This document shows positions 12,201 to 23,395 of a stretch of 64,000 nt of DNA, piece after piece; within the stretch, counting starts at the first letter, position 1; each line of letters begins with the position of its first letter. A model generated the notes under the pieces. It made no database searches. It saw only the letters and a list, made by a program, of their open reading frames with translations, and was not told where the DNA came from. A program made the translations under genes and the position numbers. The DNA comes from Avena insularis (Eukaryota; Streptophyta; Magnoliopsida; Poales; Poaceae), in contig CM042694.1 in assembly GCA_023614405.1 (NCBI GenBank), forward strand, positions 129,399,711-129,463,710. The letters run 5' to 3'.

Positions 12201-13638
12201 GCGCGTGTCTCGTCGAGAGCCCTAGCAACCCGGAGTCTTCGAGGAGAGTTTATTCAAGTTGTGTACCGCGCCACCCAATAGAGACGATGTCCCCCCTCTA
12301 CAAGGAGTTTCCCCCACCCTCAACAGGCACACCAGACTGTGGACCGCCATATGGCAACCACCTTGTCCTTGAAATTACACCTCAAGAGGCATTCTGGATC
12401 ACTGAGCAAAAGGAGTACCTGAAATATGGCACCCTCCCCAATAAGGACGAGGTTGCCGCAGAAAGAATCCTTCGATGTGCTGAGAACTACTGCCTGGTGG
12501 ATGGCGACCTCTACTGTCACCGTCCTAATGGCATCGCGATGCGATGCATCTCCGTTGAAGAAGAGAGCGAACTTCTCGCCGACATCCATGCTGGAGAATG
12601 CGGCCATCATGCTTCCACACGCACCTGCTGGGAAGGCGTTTCACAGCGGTTTCTACTGGCTCACGACGCTGGATGACGCCACTAAGGTTGTCAAGACTTG
12701 TGAGGCTTGATAGTTTCACGCCAAGCAGATACTCTAGCCCGCCCAATAGCTGCAAACCATTCCGCTGTCATGGTCATTCGCGGTATGGGGGCTAGATATC
12801 TTCGGGCCTTTTCCCAGAGAGACCAGGGGATACCACTACCTCTACATCGCCATCGACAAATTCACTAAATGGGCGGAGGTGGAGCCTGTAAGAACCATCC
12901 TGACAAGGTCGGCGATAAAATTCATACAAGGCTTGGTGTGCCGCTTCGGCATGCCCAATCGCATCATCACCGACAACGACAACCAATTAACTGGTGGATT
13001 TTTCAAATCCCACTGTGCCGACCTCGACACCAAGATCTGCTATGCCTCTGTCGCCCAGCCAAGAAGCAATGGTCAAGCCGAGAGGGCCAATGCTGCAGTA
13101 CTAAAGGGGCACAAGACAAGGAGTTTCTACTGTAGGCTCAAGGACTGTGGCAGATGATGGATCGATGCACTCCCTAGAGTACTCTGGTCCATCCGCACTA
13201 CCGTGACCAAGCTAACTACTGAGACCCCTTTTTTCCTTGTTTATAGAGATGAGGCAGTCATTCCTTCAAAACTCAAGAATGGCTCCCCACAGGTCCTGGC
13301 CTTCAATGAGAAGGCACAAGAGATGCTTCCCCAAGATGACATGACCCTCATCGAGGCTGGAATCCTGTCACAGGGTCACCGTTCGGGCGTCCAGGTACCA
13401 GGAGGCGCTACGCCGCTACCACTACCGCAACATACGCTCCCACACCCTGGAAGCGAAGGACCTTGTCCTTCGATGGGTCCTCTCCTGTGAAGGCCTCCAT
13501 AAGCTATCCCTGATGTGGGACGGCCCCTTCAGGGTCATGCATGTCACACGACTAGGAGTAGTGCGTTTGGAAATAGAGGAAGGGGTGGCGATACCAAACG
13601 CATGGAACATCCAGCACCTTCACAAGTTCTACCCATGA
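9235..13638 (+). pseudogene. pol: Broken Gypsy pol of element T1 (RT, RNase H, second RNase H, integrase)
   Basis: The domain order is that of a Gypsy element with two RNase H modules, as in Tat-lineage elements. RT: CPKDLYPLRMIDQIVD and LDAFSGYHQLQM (9290-9400), then GKLLGFLVSHRDIEANPEKI (to about 9745). The RT-linked RNase H is decayed (9780-10480). The second RNase H (10560-10831, resuming 12088) keeps FDG, TEYEGL and VQGDSLL, its expected acidic residues. Integrase: a zinc-finger region (12545-12710), then the catalytic core with D at 12972 and E at 13080 separated by exactly 35 residues (TDND...NGQAERAN), ending NIQHLHKFYP and a stop at 13638. Lesions: a stop at 9498, a 1-bp loss in the YVDD box near 9558, adjacent stops after CEA (about 12708), and further frameshifts. 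A 1.26-kb solo LTR interrupts it. Gag and protease are absent. Confidence 0.85.
10832..12087 (+). mobile_element. Solo LTR inserted in the second RNase H of T1
   Basis: The 1256-bp LTR runs from TGATGGCTCTGAAAT to GATCGAAGGTATCA, with a TATA box (TATATAAA, about 11189) and downstream leader-like sequence. The flanks are AGCAT (10827-10831) and AGCAC (12088-12092), four of five matching. Removing the LTR and one flank joins the RNase H frame from KPKDK into MEAYLEEVCRLEKHF, so the boundaries are confirmed by the protein. It contains no ORF of interest. It appears to be Gypsy type. Confidence 0.85.
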
Positions 13639-13821
13639 TCCCTGCCTACAATAGTGGTTGTAACAGACAAACACCATTCTCATGTACGTTAAGAACTCAT
13701 GAGCAGACCCTCGTGTTGGTTTTCCTCTTATGCCGATTTCCCTGGTGTTGTTTTCTTTTCATGATGTTCCCTCCTGTGTACCATACGAGCAGGGGTTAGG
13801 CACGGTGTCTATCACTAAAGC

Positions 13822-13955
13822 CACGCCTATCAACTCTGAGGCCTAAAGTGTCGAGCTCTGACTTGCAGACTAGCTCCAGCGATAAAGTCACGCCTATCAA
13901 CTCTGAGGCCTAAAGTGTCGAGCTCTGACTTGCAGACTAGCTCCAGCGATAAAGT
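13822..13955 (+). repeat. Two exact 67-bp tandem copies
   Basis: The unit starts CACGCCTATCAACTCTG and ends CTCCAGCGATAAAGT. Copies run 13822-13888 and 13889-13955 with no difference seen, followed by the first bases of a third (CAC). Exact identity inside a diverged spacer implies a recent duplication. Confidence 0.93.
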
Positions 13956-14187
13956 CACCTCACCCATGGTTCTTTGTGCTTGATATCCTCGCATGACACA
14001 CACGAGAAACAACAAAAGTACACTCTGTACATAACCTATGGTTACATATCCGAGGAACTAACTGGGAAATTACAAGTCCTACGGCTACCTCCATGGGGAG
14101 TTAACAGGGCGACCAAGAACATACAGAACCTACGGTTACCACTCTGAGGAACTAATAGGGAAAGTATAAGTCCTATGGATACCTCCA

Positions 14188-14594
14188 TGACAAGGGGTAA
14201 CCTCGGCAATGCCCATGGTTATGGACTTGGCATTTCGCGGAAAAGAGAATGCTGGGGATTTCGTCGGATGTTAGGAGAACAATGAAGACAAAGTCGCCTG
14301 AATATTGGGAAAAACACTCTATTACAAGTTGTCCTCTAGATTTTGGTGTACCCTCGCCTAGGCTTCTCCCGTCCTATATATAATAAGCCGGGTCTCAAAG
14401 CTATATGCGGATAGGTTTCATACACATGTGATTACAATACCAACATAATGTCGGTTCGTGGTTTCTTTCCTAATATAGTAAATTCTATGTCGGTTGCTTC
14501 CTTGGGCTTTTATCTGGAATCTTTATGGGCCGTAGGCCTTTTACCCAATGTAGGGTAGCAAATAGTGAGCATCCGAGTAATCATACCCATGTCA
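14188..14594 (-). mobile_element. 407-bp solo LTR of a Tat-like family
   Basis: It opens TGACAAGGGGTAACC and closes CCCATGTCA, with terminal inverted TGACA/TGTCA. The 5-bp target duplication CTCCA is perfect (14183-14187 and 14595-14599). Its first 40 bases match the left end of the LTR at 24693 (CTCGGCAATGCCCATGG), and like that LTR it reads on the minus strand, with a TATA-like string near 14375-14385. Confidence 0.88.
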
Positions 14595-16163
14595 CTCCAC
14601 GAGGAGCTAACAGGGCGACCCAGAATGTATAGAGCCTATAGGCCACCTCCTTGAGGAACCTACAGGACAAGTACAAGTCCCACAACTCCCTCCACGAAGG
14701 ACTCACAGGGCGACTCACGAGGGCACTCCCCCTCAAGATCCTAAATCCATGTAAGTCCTACAGATTCCTCCTCAAGGAGCCAACAGTAAATACATTTGCC
14801 TCACGGTTTCCTCCATGAGGGACTTACATGGCAGCTCATGAGGGCACTCCTCCTCAAGTAGCCAAAATATGTGTAAAACCTACGGTCGCCCCTCGAGGGT
14901 TCACAGAGTAGAGCGCATGATAAACGACACATATAAATAGGCTTAAGGCCAAAATTCTTGTCCTTACAATTTATCTAGAGGCAGCAAGACTAAAGGCCCA
15001 CATGGGCACCATACAACGAAAGTTGAGCCTCATCACTGGAGGCGCTGGCATCTTCGCCATCGGGATTAGAGCTCCCTGAGTTGCTCGGTCCATCGTCTTC
15101 CATACCATCCTTCCTCGCAATAGGAGTTGTGCCTAAAGTCTGGGGTCATCATTCACTCAGCAAAGAAACGCCAAGATAAGTGCCTCCATGAGCCCCGCGA
15201 CTTTTGCTTGAGCTCAAAAGTGGCCTCTAGGGTAGCGCCTTGTAGAGGCTCTGCAGGTTCCATAATCTGGGCACGGTCAAGGCCAGGTGCCTGATGAATA
15301 AGGTTAGAGAAGAGAGCCACCCCGACAATGCTAAGCATCTTCTGGCACTCACCCTCGACAAAGTGGTTTAGGCCCCACGCCGCCTTCTCCAAGGGAGTAA
15401 TGATCCTATCAAAAAGCTCGAGGAAGGAGGAGATCCAGGGCACATAAACACCTAGCCCTGAAAGTCGGAAGTAGAGCCCCACGGTTCGCGAAAACATGGA
15501 AGGCCTTATCCTGTTGCTTCAGCACCTCCCGCGCCCATAGCTCGTCCCACTCACGAGCCTTCGCTGTGGTCACGACATCCTCCTTCGGCAAGGTGATCTC
15601 GCCCCCAAGCAGCTCGGCTTCATGGGCGGAGGCATCACGGGATTTCTCCATGTTCCTAAGAGCCTCGCGAAGGCAAGAAGCCTCTTTATCTTACTCGGTG
15701 AGAGAGAGCTTGATGTTCTAAAGCTTCGAGTTGGTCTCACGTGTTAGTGTCTCGACGCGCTGACGTGTGTCCACCATCTCAAGGGACTAAGAGTCTAGCT
15801 CTTTCTGGCGCCGGTTAATGTCTGCCTCATAAGCAGAGATCTTCCCTCATGAGTGGATGAGCTTACCCCCGGGAAGAGTCCTAAGCTTGGCGTCGGAGAG
15901 GATCTTTGCCGCCTCGTCAGAAGCGCGCTGGAGAACCTCTTTGGATTTGAGACGCGCCTACTCCCTCTTCCGCCCATAGTAACCTCTTGGCCTTACAAAC
16001 CTGGCTCCAATCCATGGCCAGCTGATGCTCTTCCACGATGACCTATGCCACAAGTCGGTTGAGCCCCTCGTGGACACCCGCGACGAGTGCTCCCACGTGT
16101 TCCATTCGACCAAGGATGGGAGAATCCCGCAAGGCCAAAGTCGTCACTTGCGCCAAAGTCAGG

Positions 16164-17356
16164 TGTATAGGTGCACTAGTTCGATGGAGAGATAGTGAAA
16201 TACAAGTAGTATAGATAATTATAAGTGGTAACGGTGATAGAAAATAGCTTTGTGGCGTGGAAAAGACTAAATGCAAACTGAAATAAAGATGGAAGCAAGC
16301 AAACATGTAATAGATCTAATAGCAAACGGTGTTTCAGTGCTTAGAAACAAGGCCTAGGGATCATACTTTCACTAGTGAACACTCTCGTATAAATATCTTC
16401 TCTTCATGATACTACTCTACGGTTGGACACTCTAATCGATGGTAGGGCTATAACAACACTCCTCAAAGTTTGCTTTTCCCATCTAGATAACCCCACACTG
16501 TCACCTTGAGTTCTAGATGGTTCCAACAAACACCACAATTTCATAGAAACATCCAACTCCAAATATAACTCATAACAAGTATTTGTAATCTCTAGCCTAA
16601 GTGCCACCATGGTGTGCACACTGTCAACTTCACACACATGGGGAGAGCAGAGATCTATTAAAGCACTTGAGTAGCAAGGTAGATCTATAGATTACAAGCT
16701 CATGATCTCAATAAGATCATGCATAGTGAGAGAGATGAACACATAGCTACCGGTAGAACCCTTAGCCTCGAGAGAGAACTACTCCCTCCTCATCATGGGA
16801 ATCAGCAATGGTAATGGAGATGGCGGTGGAGATCGATGGAGATGGCTCCGGGGGCACTTTCCCATCCCGGCAAGGTGCCAGAATAGAGACTTTCTGTCCC
16901 CCGAAGCTCCCTTTCGATGGCGGCGGCACTACGGAACTTTTCGTGGATGGAGGCTAGACGATCTAGGGTTTCTATATCGGGAGGAATATATAGGCGAAGG
17001 GGCGAGGTCGGTGGCCAGCCAGGGGGCCCACACCATGCCCTGGCGCGGCCTAGGGGTACCCGCGCCTAGGGGTGGTTTGGCCACCCTGTGGCCCCCTTCC
17101 TATCTCCTTCTGGCTCCGTGAATCTTCCGGGAAAATAACGACTTTGGCTTTTGTCCGGTCCAATTCTGAGAATATTCATTTTCTGACTTTCTGGAACCAA
17201 AATAGCAGAAAACAGGCAACTGGCACTATGGCTCTTGTTAATAGGTTAGTCCAGGAAATCATATGAAAAGTACTCCAAAGTGTGGACAAAACATAAGAAA
17301 GTAGATAAAACCAAGCATGGACCATCAAAAATTATGGATAGGTTTGCAACGTATCA
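16164..17356 (-). mobile_element. 3' LTR of G1
   Basis: The 1193-bp LTR reads on + from TGTATAGGTGCACTAG to GCAACGTATCA. On the minus strand it starts TGATACGTTGC, right after the polypurine tract. It contains a TATA-like string (rc of GAATATATAGG near 16984) that the 5' LTR remnant has lost. Confidence 0.8.
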
Positions 17357-17372
17357 ACATCCCCAAGCTTAA
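17357..17372 (-). promoter_or_regulatory. Polypurine tract of G1
   Basis: On the minus strand, AAGCTTGGGGATGT immediately precedes the LTR start TGATACG. It primes plus-strand DNA synthesis in Gypsy elements. Confidence 0.7.
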
Positions 17373-19577
17373 CTCCTGCTCGTCCTCGAGTAGGTAAGTG
17401 ATAAAAAGAAAGAATAATTTTTGAGGTGACATGCACCATCATAAACTTGATCAAAGTATTTGTAAAACATTCAAAGCTGGGATCCTAGTACTTCAATCAT
17501 AGCATGAAAGATAAAGTTCTAACAATAAGACATAGCAACTATGTTGTAACATGAAAAGATACAAACAAAATATTCATGAATAACAATGCTTTGCAAGACG
17601 TTTGTTTGTTTCACATGAAGAAAACATAGCATAGTGGCATTCAGCTTGTCCCTCATAGAGTAGCAAACATAAATTCATATGACACCTTCAAAGTTTATAA
17701 GGGTGACTAGATACAAATAGTTTAAGAACAAGCAATATCAAAGTTATGCATCAATCAACAAGTCTTGGGACAATGCACATAGAACTAAGAATGGCCACTA
17801 TGCTCTCTCAATAGGTGCATAAAGATAGAAGGTGGATACTCAATATAAAAGTGGAAGAAAGGCCTTCATCGAAGGAAGCAGGGATTCAAGTCTCATAAAG
17901 AGCTTCCAAAAATTATGGTACTTATTAGCTTTCATCTCTCATTGCCCTTATCATAAGCATCTTGAAGTGATTAAGGTTAAATTGAACAAACTATGGTGTA
18001 TATGCTTGACGAAGTATAAGTTGGAAATCTCATGTCCCTTGAATACGAGGGCCGCTCCTCATGCTACTCAAGTTTAGTTACCAGTAAGTTCTTGTCATAG
18101 TAAGTACATGTGTATCATAGAGAACCGCCAACGGGGTACCCCTTGCCCGATGATATGAAAGAATCCCCATATCAAAATGACAAGGCAAGCAGACAACGAG
18201 CATCTCAGCAATCTTCTTATTTACCATGGGAATATGGTGCTTTTTTCTCTCTTTCCTCTGTTCGTATATCTTTTTTTCTCTTTTTTCTCAATATCCGATT
18301 CTTTTTTTATAATAAGAATGCTTCATAGACAGCTCATTATGGTTACGCTGCAGGTTTCCACCATGACAACATGGATTAGACCAGCGGCCCAGGCGTTTCT
18401 CTAACACACATACATAACTCCATGGACTTACAAGCTCCCCTTTCATTTCACACTGATGACATCCATAGACAAAAGAGCATGATATCAACTAGGTACAAAG
18501 TATAAGTGCAATGTTGAAAGCGTTCCCCATGACAGCATGGTTCTGCTAATCCCCAACATATAAGTTCAAGCATATACATCATAGACGACACAATGGTTCA
18601 AGTTTTTTAAGGGCAAGAAAAGTAAAGTGTGCCAGCAAGTTCGTGAGAGCTTTAATCACTAGTTTTCTCATAACAAGTTTAATTCAGAAGGTAGATAAAA
18701 ATATGAATATACTTGGAATAGCATATGCTAATAGGTATGTATGGTGGACTCTTTGGAATAACTTGGTTTTAGCAATTGGATGCATGAGTGGAACTCATAC
18801 TTGGTTATGGAGGCTAGCAAAAGACTGGGAGCGACCAACTAAGAGAGCAACAATGGCCATAATCATGCAGAGCGACAAAACATCATTAATCAAAGCATAA
18901 AGTGATACTACAAGTTGAAAACTAAAGGATCATAAAGGCTATGGTGACTTGGGATAGTCATAACATGGTGTGAGCATGTGCCAAGTCAACCCAAATAAAA
19001 CATCAAAGGAGAATACCACAATACTATGCTTTAATATGCTAAAACAACGCATGATTCTTCCAAGGCACATTAAGCAATCTCAATTGTTTATAACAAGTCA
19101 TGATAAAGCAAAGAATACTAAGCATAAAGCCAAAACAATATCAAGCATGGCATGACAAAGCACAGGCCACAGTCAAAAACAAGCTCTCTTTGCCACTTAA
19201 GCATGAACTTTTCCTACTCTTTTCCAATCCAAACCAAACTATTTGAAAACCAATGTATGAAAGAGGGGGTCCAACCAATTTATTCAGCAAACTAAGCAAA
19301 CGAAAACCAAAATGAAAAAAGTAAAAGAAGACGCTCCAAGAACAACACAACTGTGCATGAAACAATAAAAAATGAAGTGTTCGGAAGAAACCTGGAATTT
19401 TTATTGATGAAGAAGGGGATGCCTTGGGCATCCCCAAGCTTTGACGCTTGTACTTCTTGGATATTTCTTGGGGTGACACACGTGGCATCCCCAAGCTTGA
19501 GCTTTAGTCCATTCTTCATCTCATTACTCATTCCTTCCATATACATGAAATTTTTCCTTCATACAAAACTTCACACA
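17373..19577 (-). other. Non-coding 3' interior of G1
   Basis: This 2.2-kb AT-rich stretch has no ORF with family resemblance. It contains a T-rich, CT-type tract (18240-18310) and, near 19415-19490, paired GGGGATGCC/GGCATCCCC strings. The block 17830-18600 is strongly similar to 44330-45030 in G2. Confidence 0.7.
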
Positions 19578-20135
19578 ATCTATTAAAGCACTTGAGTAGC
19601 AAGGTAGATCTATAGATTACAAGCTCATGATCTCAATAAGATCATGCATAGTGAGAGAGATGAACACATAGCTACCAGTAGAACCCTTAGCCTCGAGAGA
19701 GAACTACTCCCTCCTCATCATGGGAATCAGCAATGGTGATGGAGATGGCGGTGGAGATCGATGGAGATGGCTCCGGGGGCACTTCCCCATCTCGGCAGGG
19801 TGCCGGAACAGAGACTTTCCATCCCCCGAATCTCCCCTTCGTTGGCGGCGGTCTGGCCCCCCTCTGGCCCCCCCTTCGTCTCTCCTTCTGGCTCCACGAA
19901 TCTTCTGGGAAAATAACGACTTTGGCTTTTGTCCGGTCCAATTCCGAGAATATTCATTTTCTGACTTTCTGGAACCAAAAACAGCAGAAAACAGGCAACT
20001 GGCACTGTGGCTCTTGTTAATAGGTTAGTCCAAGAAATCATATGAAAAGTACTCCAAAGTGTGGACAAAACATAAGAAAGTAGATAAAACCAAGCATGGA
20101 ATATCAAAAATTATGGATACGTTTGCAACGTATGA
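19578..20135 (-). mobile_element. Truncated 5' LTR of G1
   Basis: It aligns with the outer half of the 3' LTR (about 16652-17356). It lacks the inner half and has an internal deletion of roughly 150 bp around 19850 that removes the TATA region. The outer end reads CGTATGA instead of CGTATCA. Confidence 0.75.
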
Positions 20136-21283
20136 GCGGACTCTTCAAGGATCGGGGCACTAGCGTACTACTTGTTGAGTGACACTAGAGAATCGCTCTC
20201 CCCCAGGTTGCTCCCCGTGGAATCAACCACCTCGGAAGGAAATGCCCCATCGCCCCACCCTGGGCACAGGGCACGTATGACGAACCAGTCCGTAGAGGGT
20301 TCTCCTATTTCCCAGCATGTCTAGGCGGAAGAATCCCCCATTCATCAAAGTAAGGGAGCACCGCACGGATCTCCACTCTTCGCTCGTCATGGTAGAGCGG
20401 ATGGGCCCCGACAGGGAGCTTAAGCACGTAGTTATGTGAAGGAGTTCATGGAGGAACTCCTCCACGATCACATCATCGATAACGCCTGCTCCTAGAGGCA
20501 TGTGGTCCATCTCGTTCAGGTCCCATAGATCCTTGTTGAGCTTCTGCAACAGGGAAATTCCATATCCACTAGCGGGCCGGTCAAGCTGGCCGCATCCAAT
20601 GACACAATGCGTGTCCGGAGGATGTCGACCTTCTCCCCCTCCAACACCTTGCTGGACCACAGCCCCCCGGGCTTCACAGCCAGCATTATGGGAGGTTGGA
20701 GCAAACGACTCTCCTCCAGGGCGTACATATAGATCCAACACTCATGGAAATCCTCGACCCTCTTCGTCCAACCCATGGAAACCCACGATGCTCCATCCCT
20801 GACCTTGAAACATACGCAGCCGGCGTTGTGCGTTATAGAGGTGATGCGGAGGCTCTAGAACTGGCGGAATAGCGCCACAAAGGGTTTCACCCCGACGAAT
20901 GCCTCAAACCAAAAGGCGAAGATGGACAAGGTGGTGAAGGAGTTGGGTTGGAGGTGTAGGGCCAAGATCTAGTAGTACTCCAGGATGGAAAGGAAAAAGG
21001 GGGAGAAGGGAGGCACTAGTCCTGCAAGGATGTCATGGTAGAAGAAGCGGTACACAAAGTCACCAAGGCCCTCCCGCTAAACCATGCCGGGCCATGCTCT
21101 GGTCGCCCCCCATTTGTTCTAGGCCGATGCTAGTTGGGAGCGCAATTTGTCGATGCTAGATTCAAGCCGGATGGTGGAGGGAAGCAACACCTCCTCTCCC
21201 CACGCCTCTGTCTTCGTCACTTGAGATGATGTGGTCACTGCCTGCTTCTTCTTTGGTGCAGCGGAGGCTCTCCGGGGAGGCAT

Positions 21284-21611
21284 ATTAGGCGTCAAGAACC
21301 GGTTGCTAGAGGAGGAAGGACGTGAGGTTGGGAAGGACATCCCAAGGGGAAGAGGGAGCAAGATAAGACTATGTCGAGAAGGCTCTACTCTTAAAGGCAA
21401 AAACCAGCACCGCCCGCTAGGCACAGCCATCACGACGATGGTTCCAAGTTTCGATGGGTCTCGACAGCTGATTTTTCCGCATAAACGGCGAGGATGAATC
21501 TCCTAATATGCGATACCCACCGCATGTCCTCGGCCGGCTCAACCACGGTTTGGGCCGTTGCCCTTTCACCTCGACTGATCAACATGTACAGGCCAAGCAC
21601 CCGCGGGCTAC
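21284..21611. other. Leader of the T1 antisense ORF and T1 polypurine tract
   Basis: No ORF of note. The right edge reads ACCCGCGGGCTAC (21599-21611), a degenerate copy of the CTCGGGGGCTAC polypurine tract seen before the T0 LTR. Confidence 0.45.
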
Positions 21612-22478
21612 TATCAGGCCAAGGCTTTAGGTTACCCTGGCCCAGTTGTGGCTAGGCCGTCGTGCTGTCTAGCAATAACTTTGCGAGGGGCACACCAGGC
21701 CTCTCTAGCGCTCCGTGAGGGAACCTCCACTAGGAGGGCCTCTAGAGAGGGTGGTTCGCTCATCCGGGGCCTCCTCCCTTCAGGAAGACTCATGTGTCCT
21801 CCTGACCAAACCAGGGTCATTACGGTAAAAAAATTACCCCAGAAGAAGATGACAAGCCCAACAGGTAGTCCTCGCATCGCGCATATCATGATGCGCCTCG
21901 ATAAGGAGGAGATCTTGCTGGCACCGATGATATAGAGGGGCTAACAGTACCTGCCTCGGCCCCGCTCCCTCTTTACTATGTTCATGCAAGGAGGCGGTGG
22001 ATGGTGCCATGCTGTAGGGGAGACGTCAGCGACGACCTCAACTTTATGCTGGACTAGCGACCCCCGAAGATTCTATACCAGGTCCATGTAAAGTAGTCTG
22101 GTAAACCGACCCTCCCTGAGCGGCAATGTGGCAACCCTTCTCGCCCAAATGAATTGGGGGAAGAGGTACGATGCCCTATAAAAGTGAGGCTGCCCCAACC
22201 TTAGGGGGTCCGATCCTTATGATCAGAAACCCTATACATTCACTTGTCATCATACACTCGCAAAGCCACGCGAGCAATACAGCCAAGCAGGAGTAGGGAT
22301 TTTACCTCCTCACGAGGGTCCCAAACCTGGGTAGAAAACCACTATGTCATATCTCTGTCGTGCGCATGTTCCCTTGTTGTCGTCGTCTTCAACGAGATCC
22401 AAGCACGTGTTCAGTCCCCTCACGAATCCGGGGTTCGTTGGTGCCCCTGTTCTTTCACGGGACATTCATTCTCTGACA
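21612..22478 (+). mobile_element. 3' LTR of Tat-like element T1
   Basis: It begins TATCAGGCCAAGG (TG mutated to TA) after the polypurine-like ACCCGCGGGCTAC and ends CTCTGACA, so the ends pair as TGTCAG/CTGACA allowing one change. A TATA box (TATAAAAG, 22177) is followed by AGCAGGAGTAGGGATT and CCCAAACCTGGGTAG, the same motifs as in the T0 LTR. Its length is 867 bp. The + orientation agrees with pol. Confidence 0.6.
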
Positions 22479-23392
22479 CAAACACACACCCTAGCAAGAG
22501 CCAACAACATCACGACCTTAATTGGACTAGGGTTGGGTGTGTAGGTGGTTGTCCAGTGTGAAGAAGACAAGGGGTGGAGTGCCTTAGTGGGATTGTCAGG
22601 GGCACATGATAGTGAGGTGTTGTTGCGCCATGGGTGGAGAGAGCCAGTTTTTTGGTTGGTGCCTACCCAGTTGAGTGGTGGTGGTGGCAAGGAGTTCTTC
22701 CCCTTGACATTCCATAAATTAGCAATTCTTGCACTTTTCTCATATGAAAAGTCCATAGTGCCTTTGGAGTTAGCGGCCAAAGTAGCCTCCTAGTTATCTT
22801 TGTCGTTGTCTGGATAGTCTGTCATGCTGCCCTTCTCGTCCTCATCGACCCTAAGGCTCAGTTGACCCATCCATAGCCCCTTCTCCTGCACCTCCAACTA
22901 GTCGCCTTCTCATGCAAACCGATATCAAACTCAATGTCATCAACGGTATCCCATCATTGTCGCACTCGTTGAGGAATCTTGTGGTCTATATGGGATACCA
23001 TTTTCCATTCTTCAAGAACATCTCAAATTGAACAATTCCAAAATATTTTTGTGAACATACTCTATCCATGTTTAGAAAATATTTTCATGCATTTTAACGT
23101 AATAAAGACGTGTGCACTTGGGAGGCAAAACACCAAATCTAGAATCAACCAGAAATCCAAATCGGCTCGTGGGTGCGTATGAACCCATTGTTTGACATTT
23201 TATGCTTGCACACAAGTTCCATGAAAAAAATTATGGTTTTTATTTGCGGGGAAAAAATTATGTGTCCAGTCTAAAAAGATAAAAGATTGTCCACTCAATA
23301 GCATGTTAGAGTATCGAAATTTGTCTTTTTACAGCGACAACAAGTAATAATGATATGAGAAGATAACATCGTTACTATTGAGAAGGTCAGTC
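22479..23392. other. Unassigned non-coding DNA
   Basis: No ORF, inverted repeat or element terminus that I can support. The sequence is mixed, AT-rich from about 22980. The first bases (CAAAC) would be the right target duplication of T1 if its LTR end is correct. Confidence 0.4.
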
Positions 23393-23395
23393 TTA

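Larger units (their letters stand above)
13639..14960 (+). repeat. Degenerate tandem-repeat spacer 3' of T1 pol
   Basis: After the pol stop, a phrase of about 60-70 bp built on CCTACGG(C/T)YACCTCC, GAGGAACTAAC and ACAGGGCGAC recurs many times in diverged form (14030-14187, then 14600-14930). It has no coding potential and lies between pol and the antisense ORF. A 67-bp exact duplication (13822-13955) and a 407-bp solo LTR (14188-14594) lie inside it. Confidence 0.65.
16164..20135 (-). mobile_element. Collapsed Gypsy element G1 (no coding region left)
   Basis: On the minus strand it consists of a 5' LTR remnant (20135-19578), 3' non-coding interior (19577-17357) and a full 3' LTR (17356-16164). 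All of gag-pol and the distal half of the 5' LTR are gone. The interior shows the GGGGATGCC..GGCATCCCC motifs and the block at 17830-18600 that is also found in G2 (44330-45030). The flanking pentamers TCAGG (16159-16163) and GCGGA (20136-20140) do not match. Confidence 0.75.
14990..21283 (-). pseudogene. Antisense accessory ORF of T1, split by Gypsy G1
   Basis: The start is the ATG at 21283 (MPPRRASAAPKKKQA). Homologous blocks continue through 20770-20223 (residues such as YALEESRLLQPP and NEMDHMPLGAG). The right part resumes left of G1 (16163 downward) as Leu/Ala/Arg-rich coiled-coil-like sequence (15651-15153), ending acidic near 14990. Several stops and frameshifts break it. It occupies the same place, orientation and type as the antisense ORF of T0: basic N-terminus, folded middle, coiled-coil C-terminus. 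I infer a related protein of unknown function. The gap 16164-20135 is a nested element. Confidence 0.55.
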
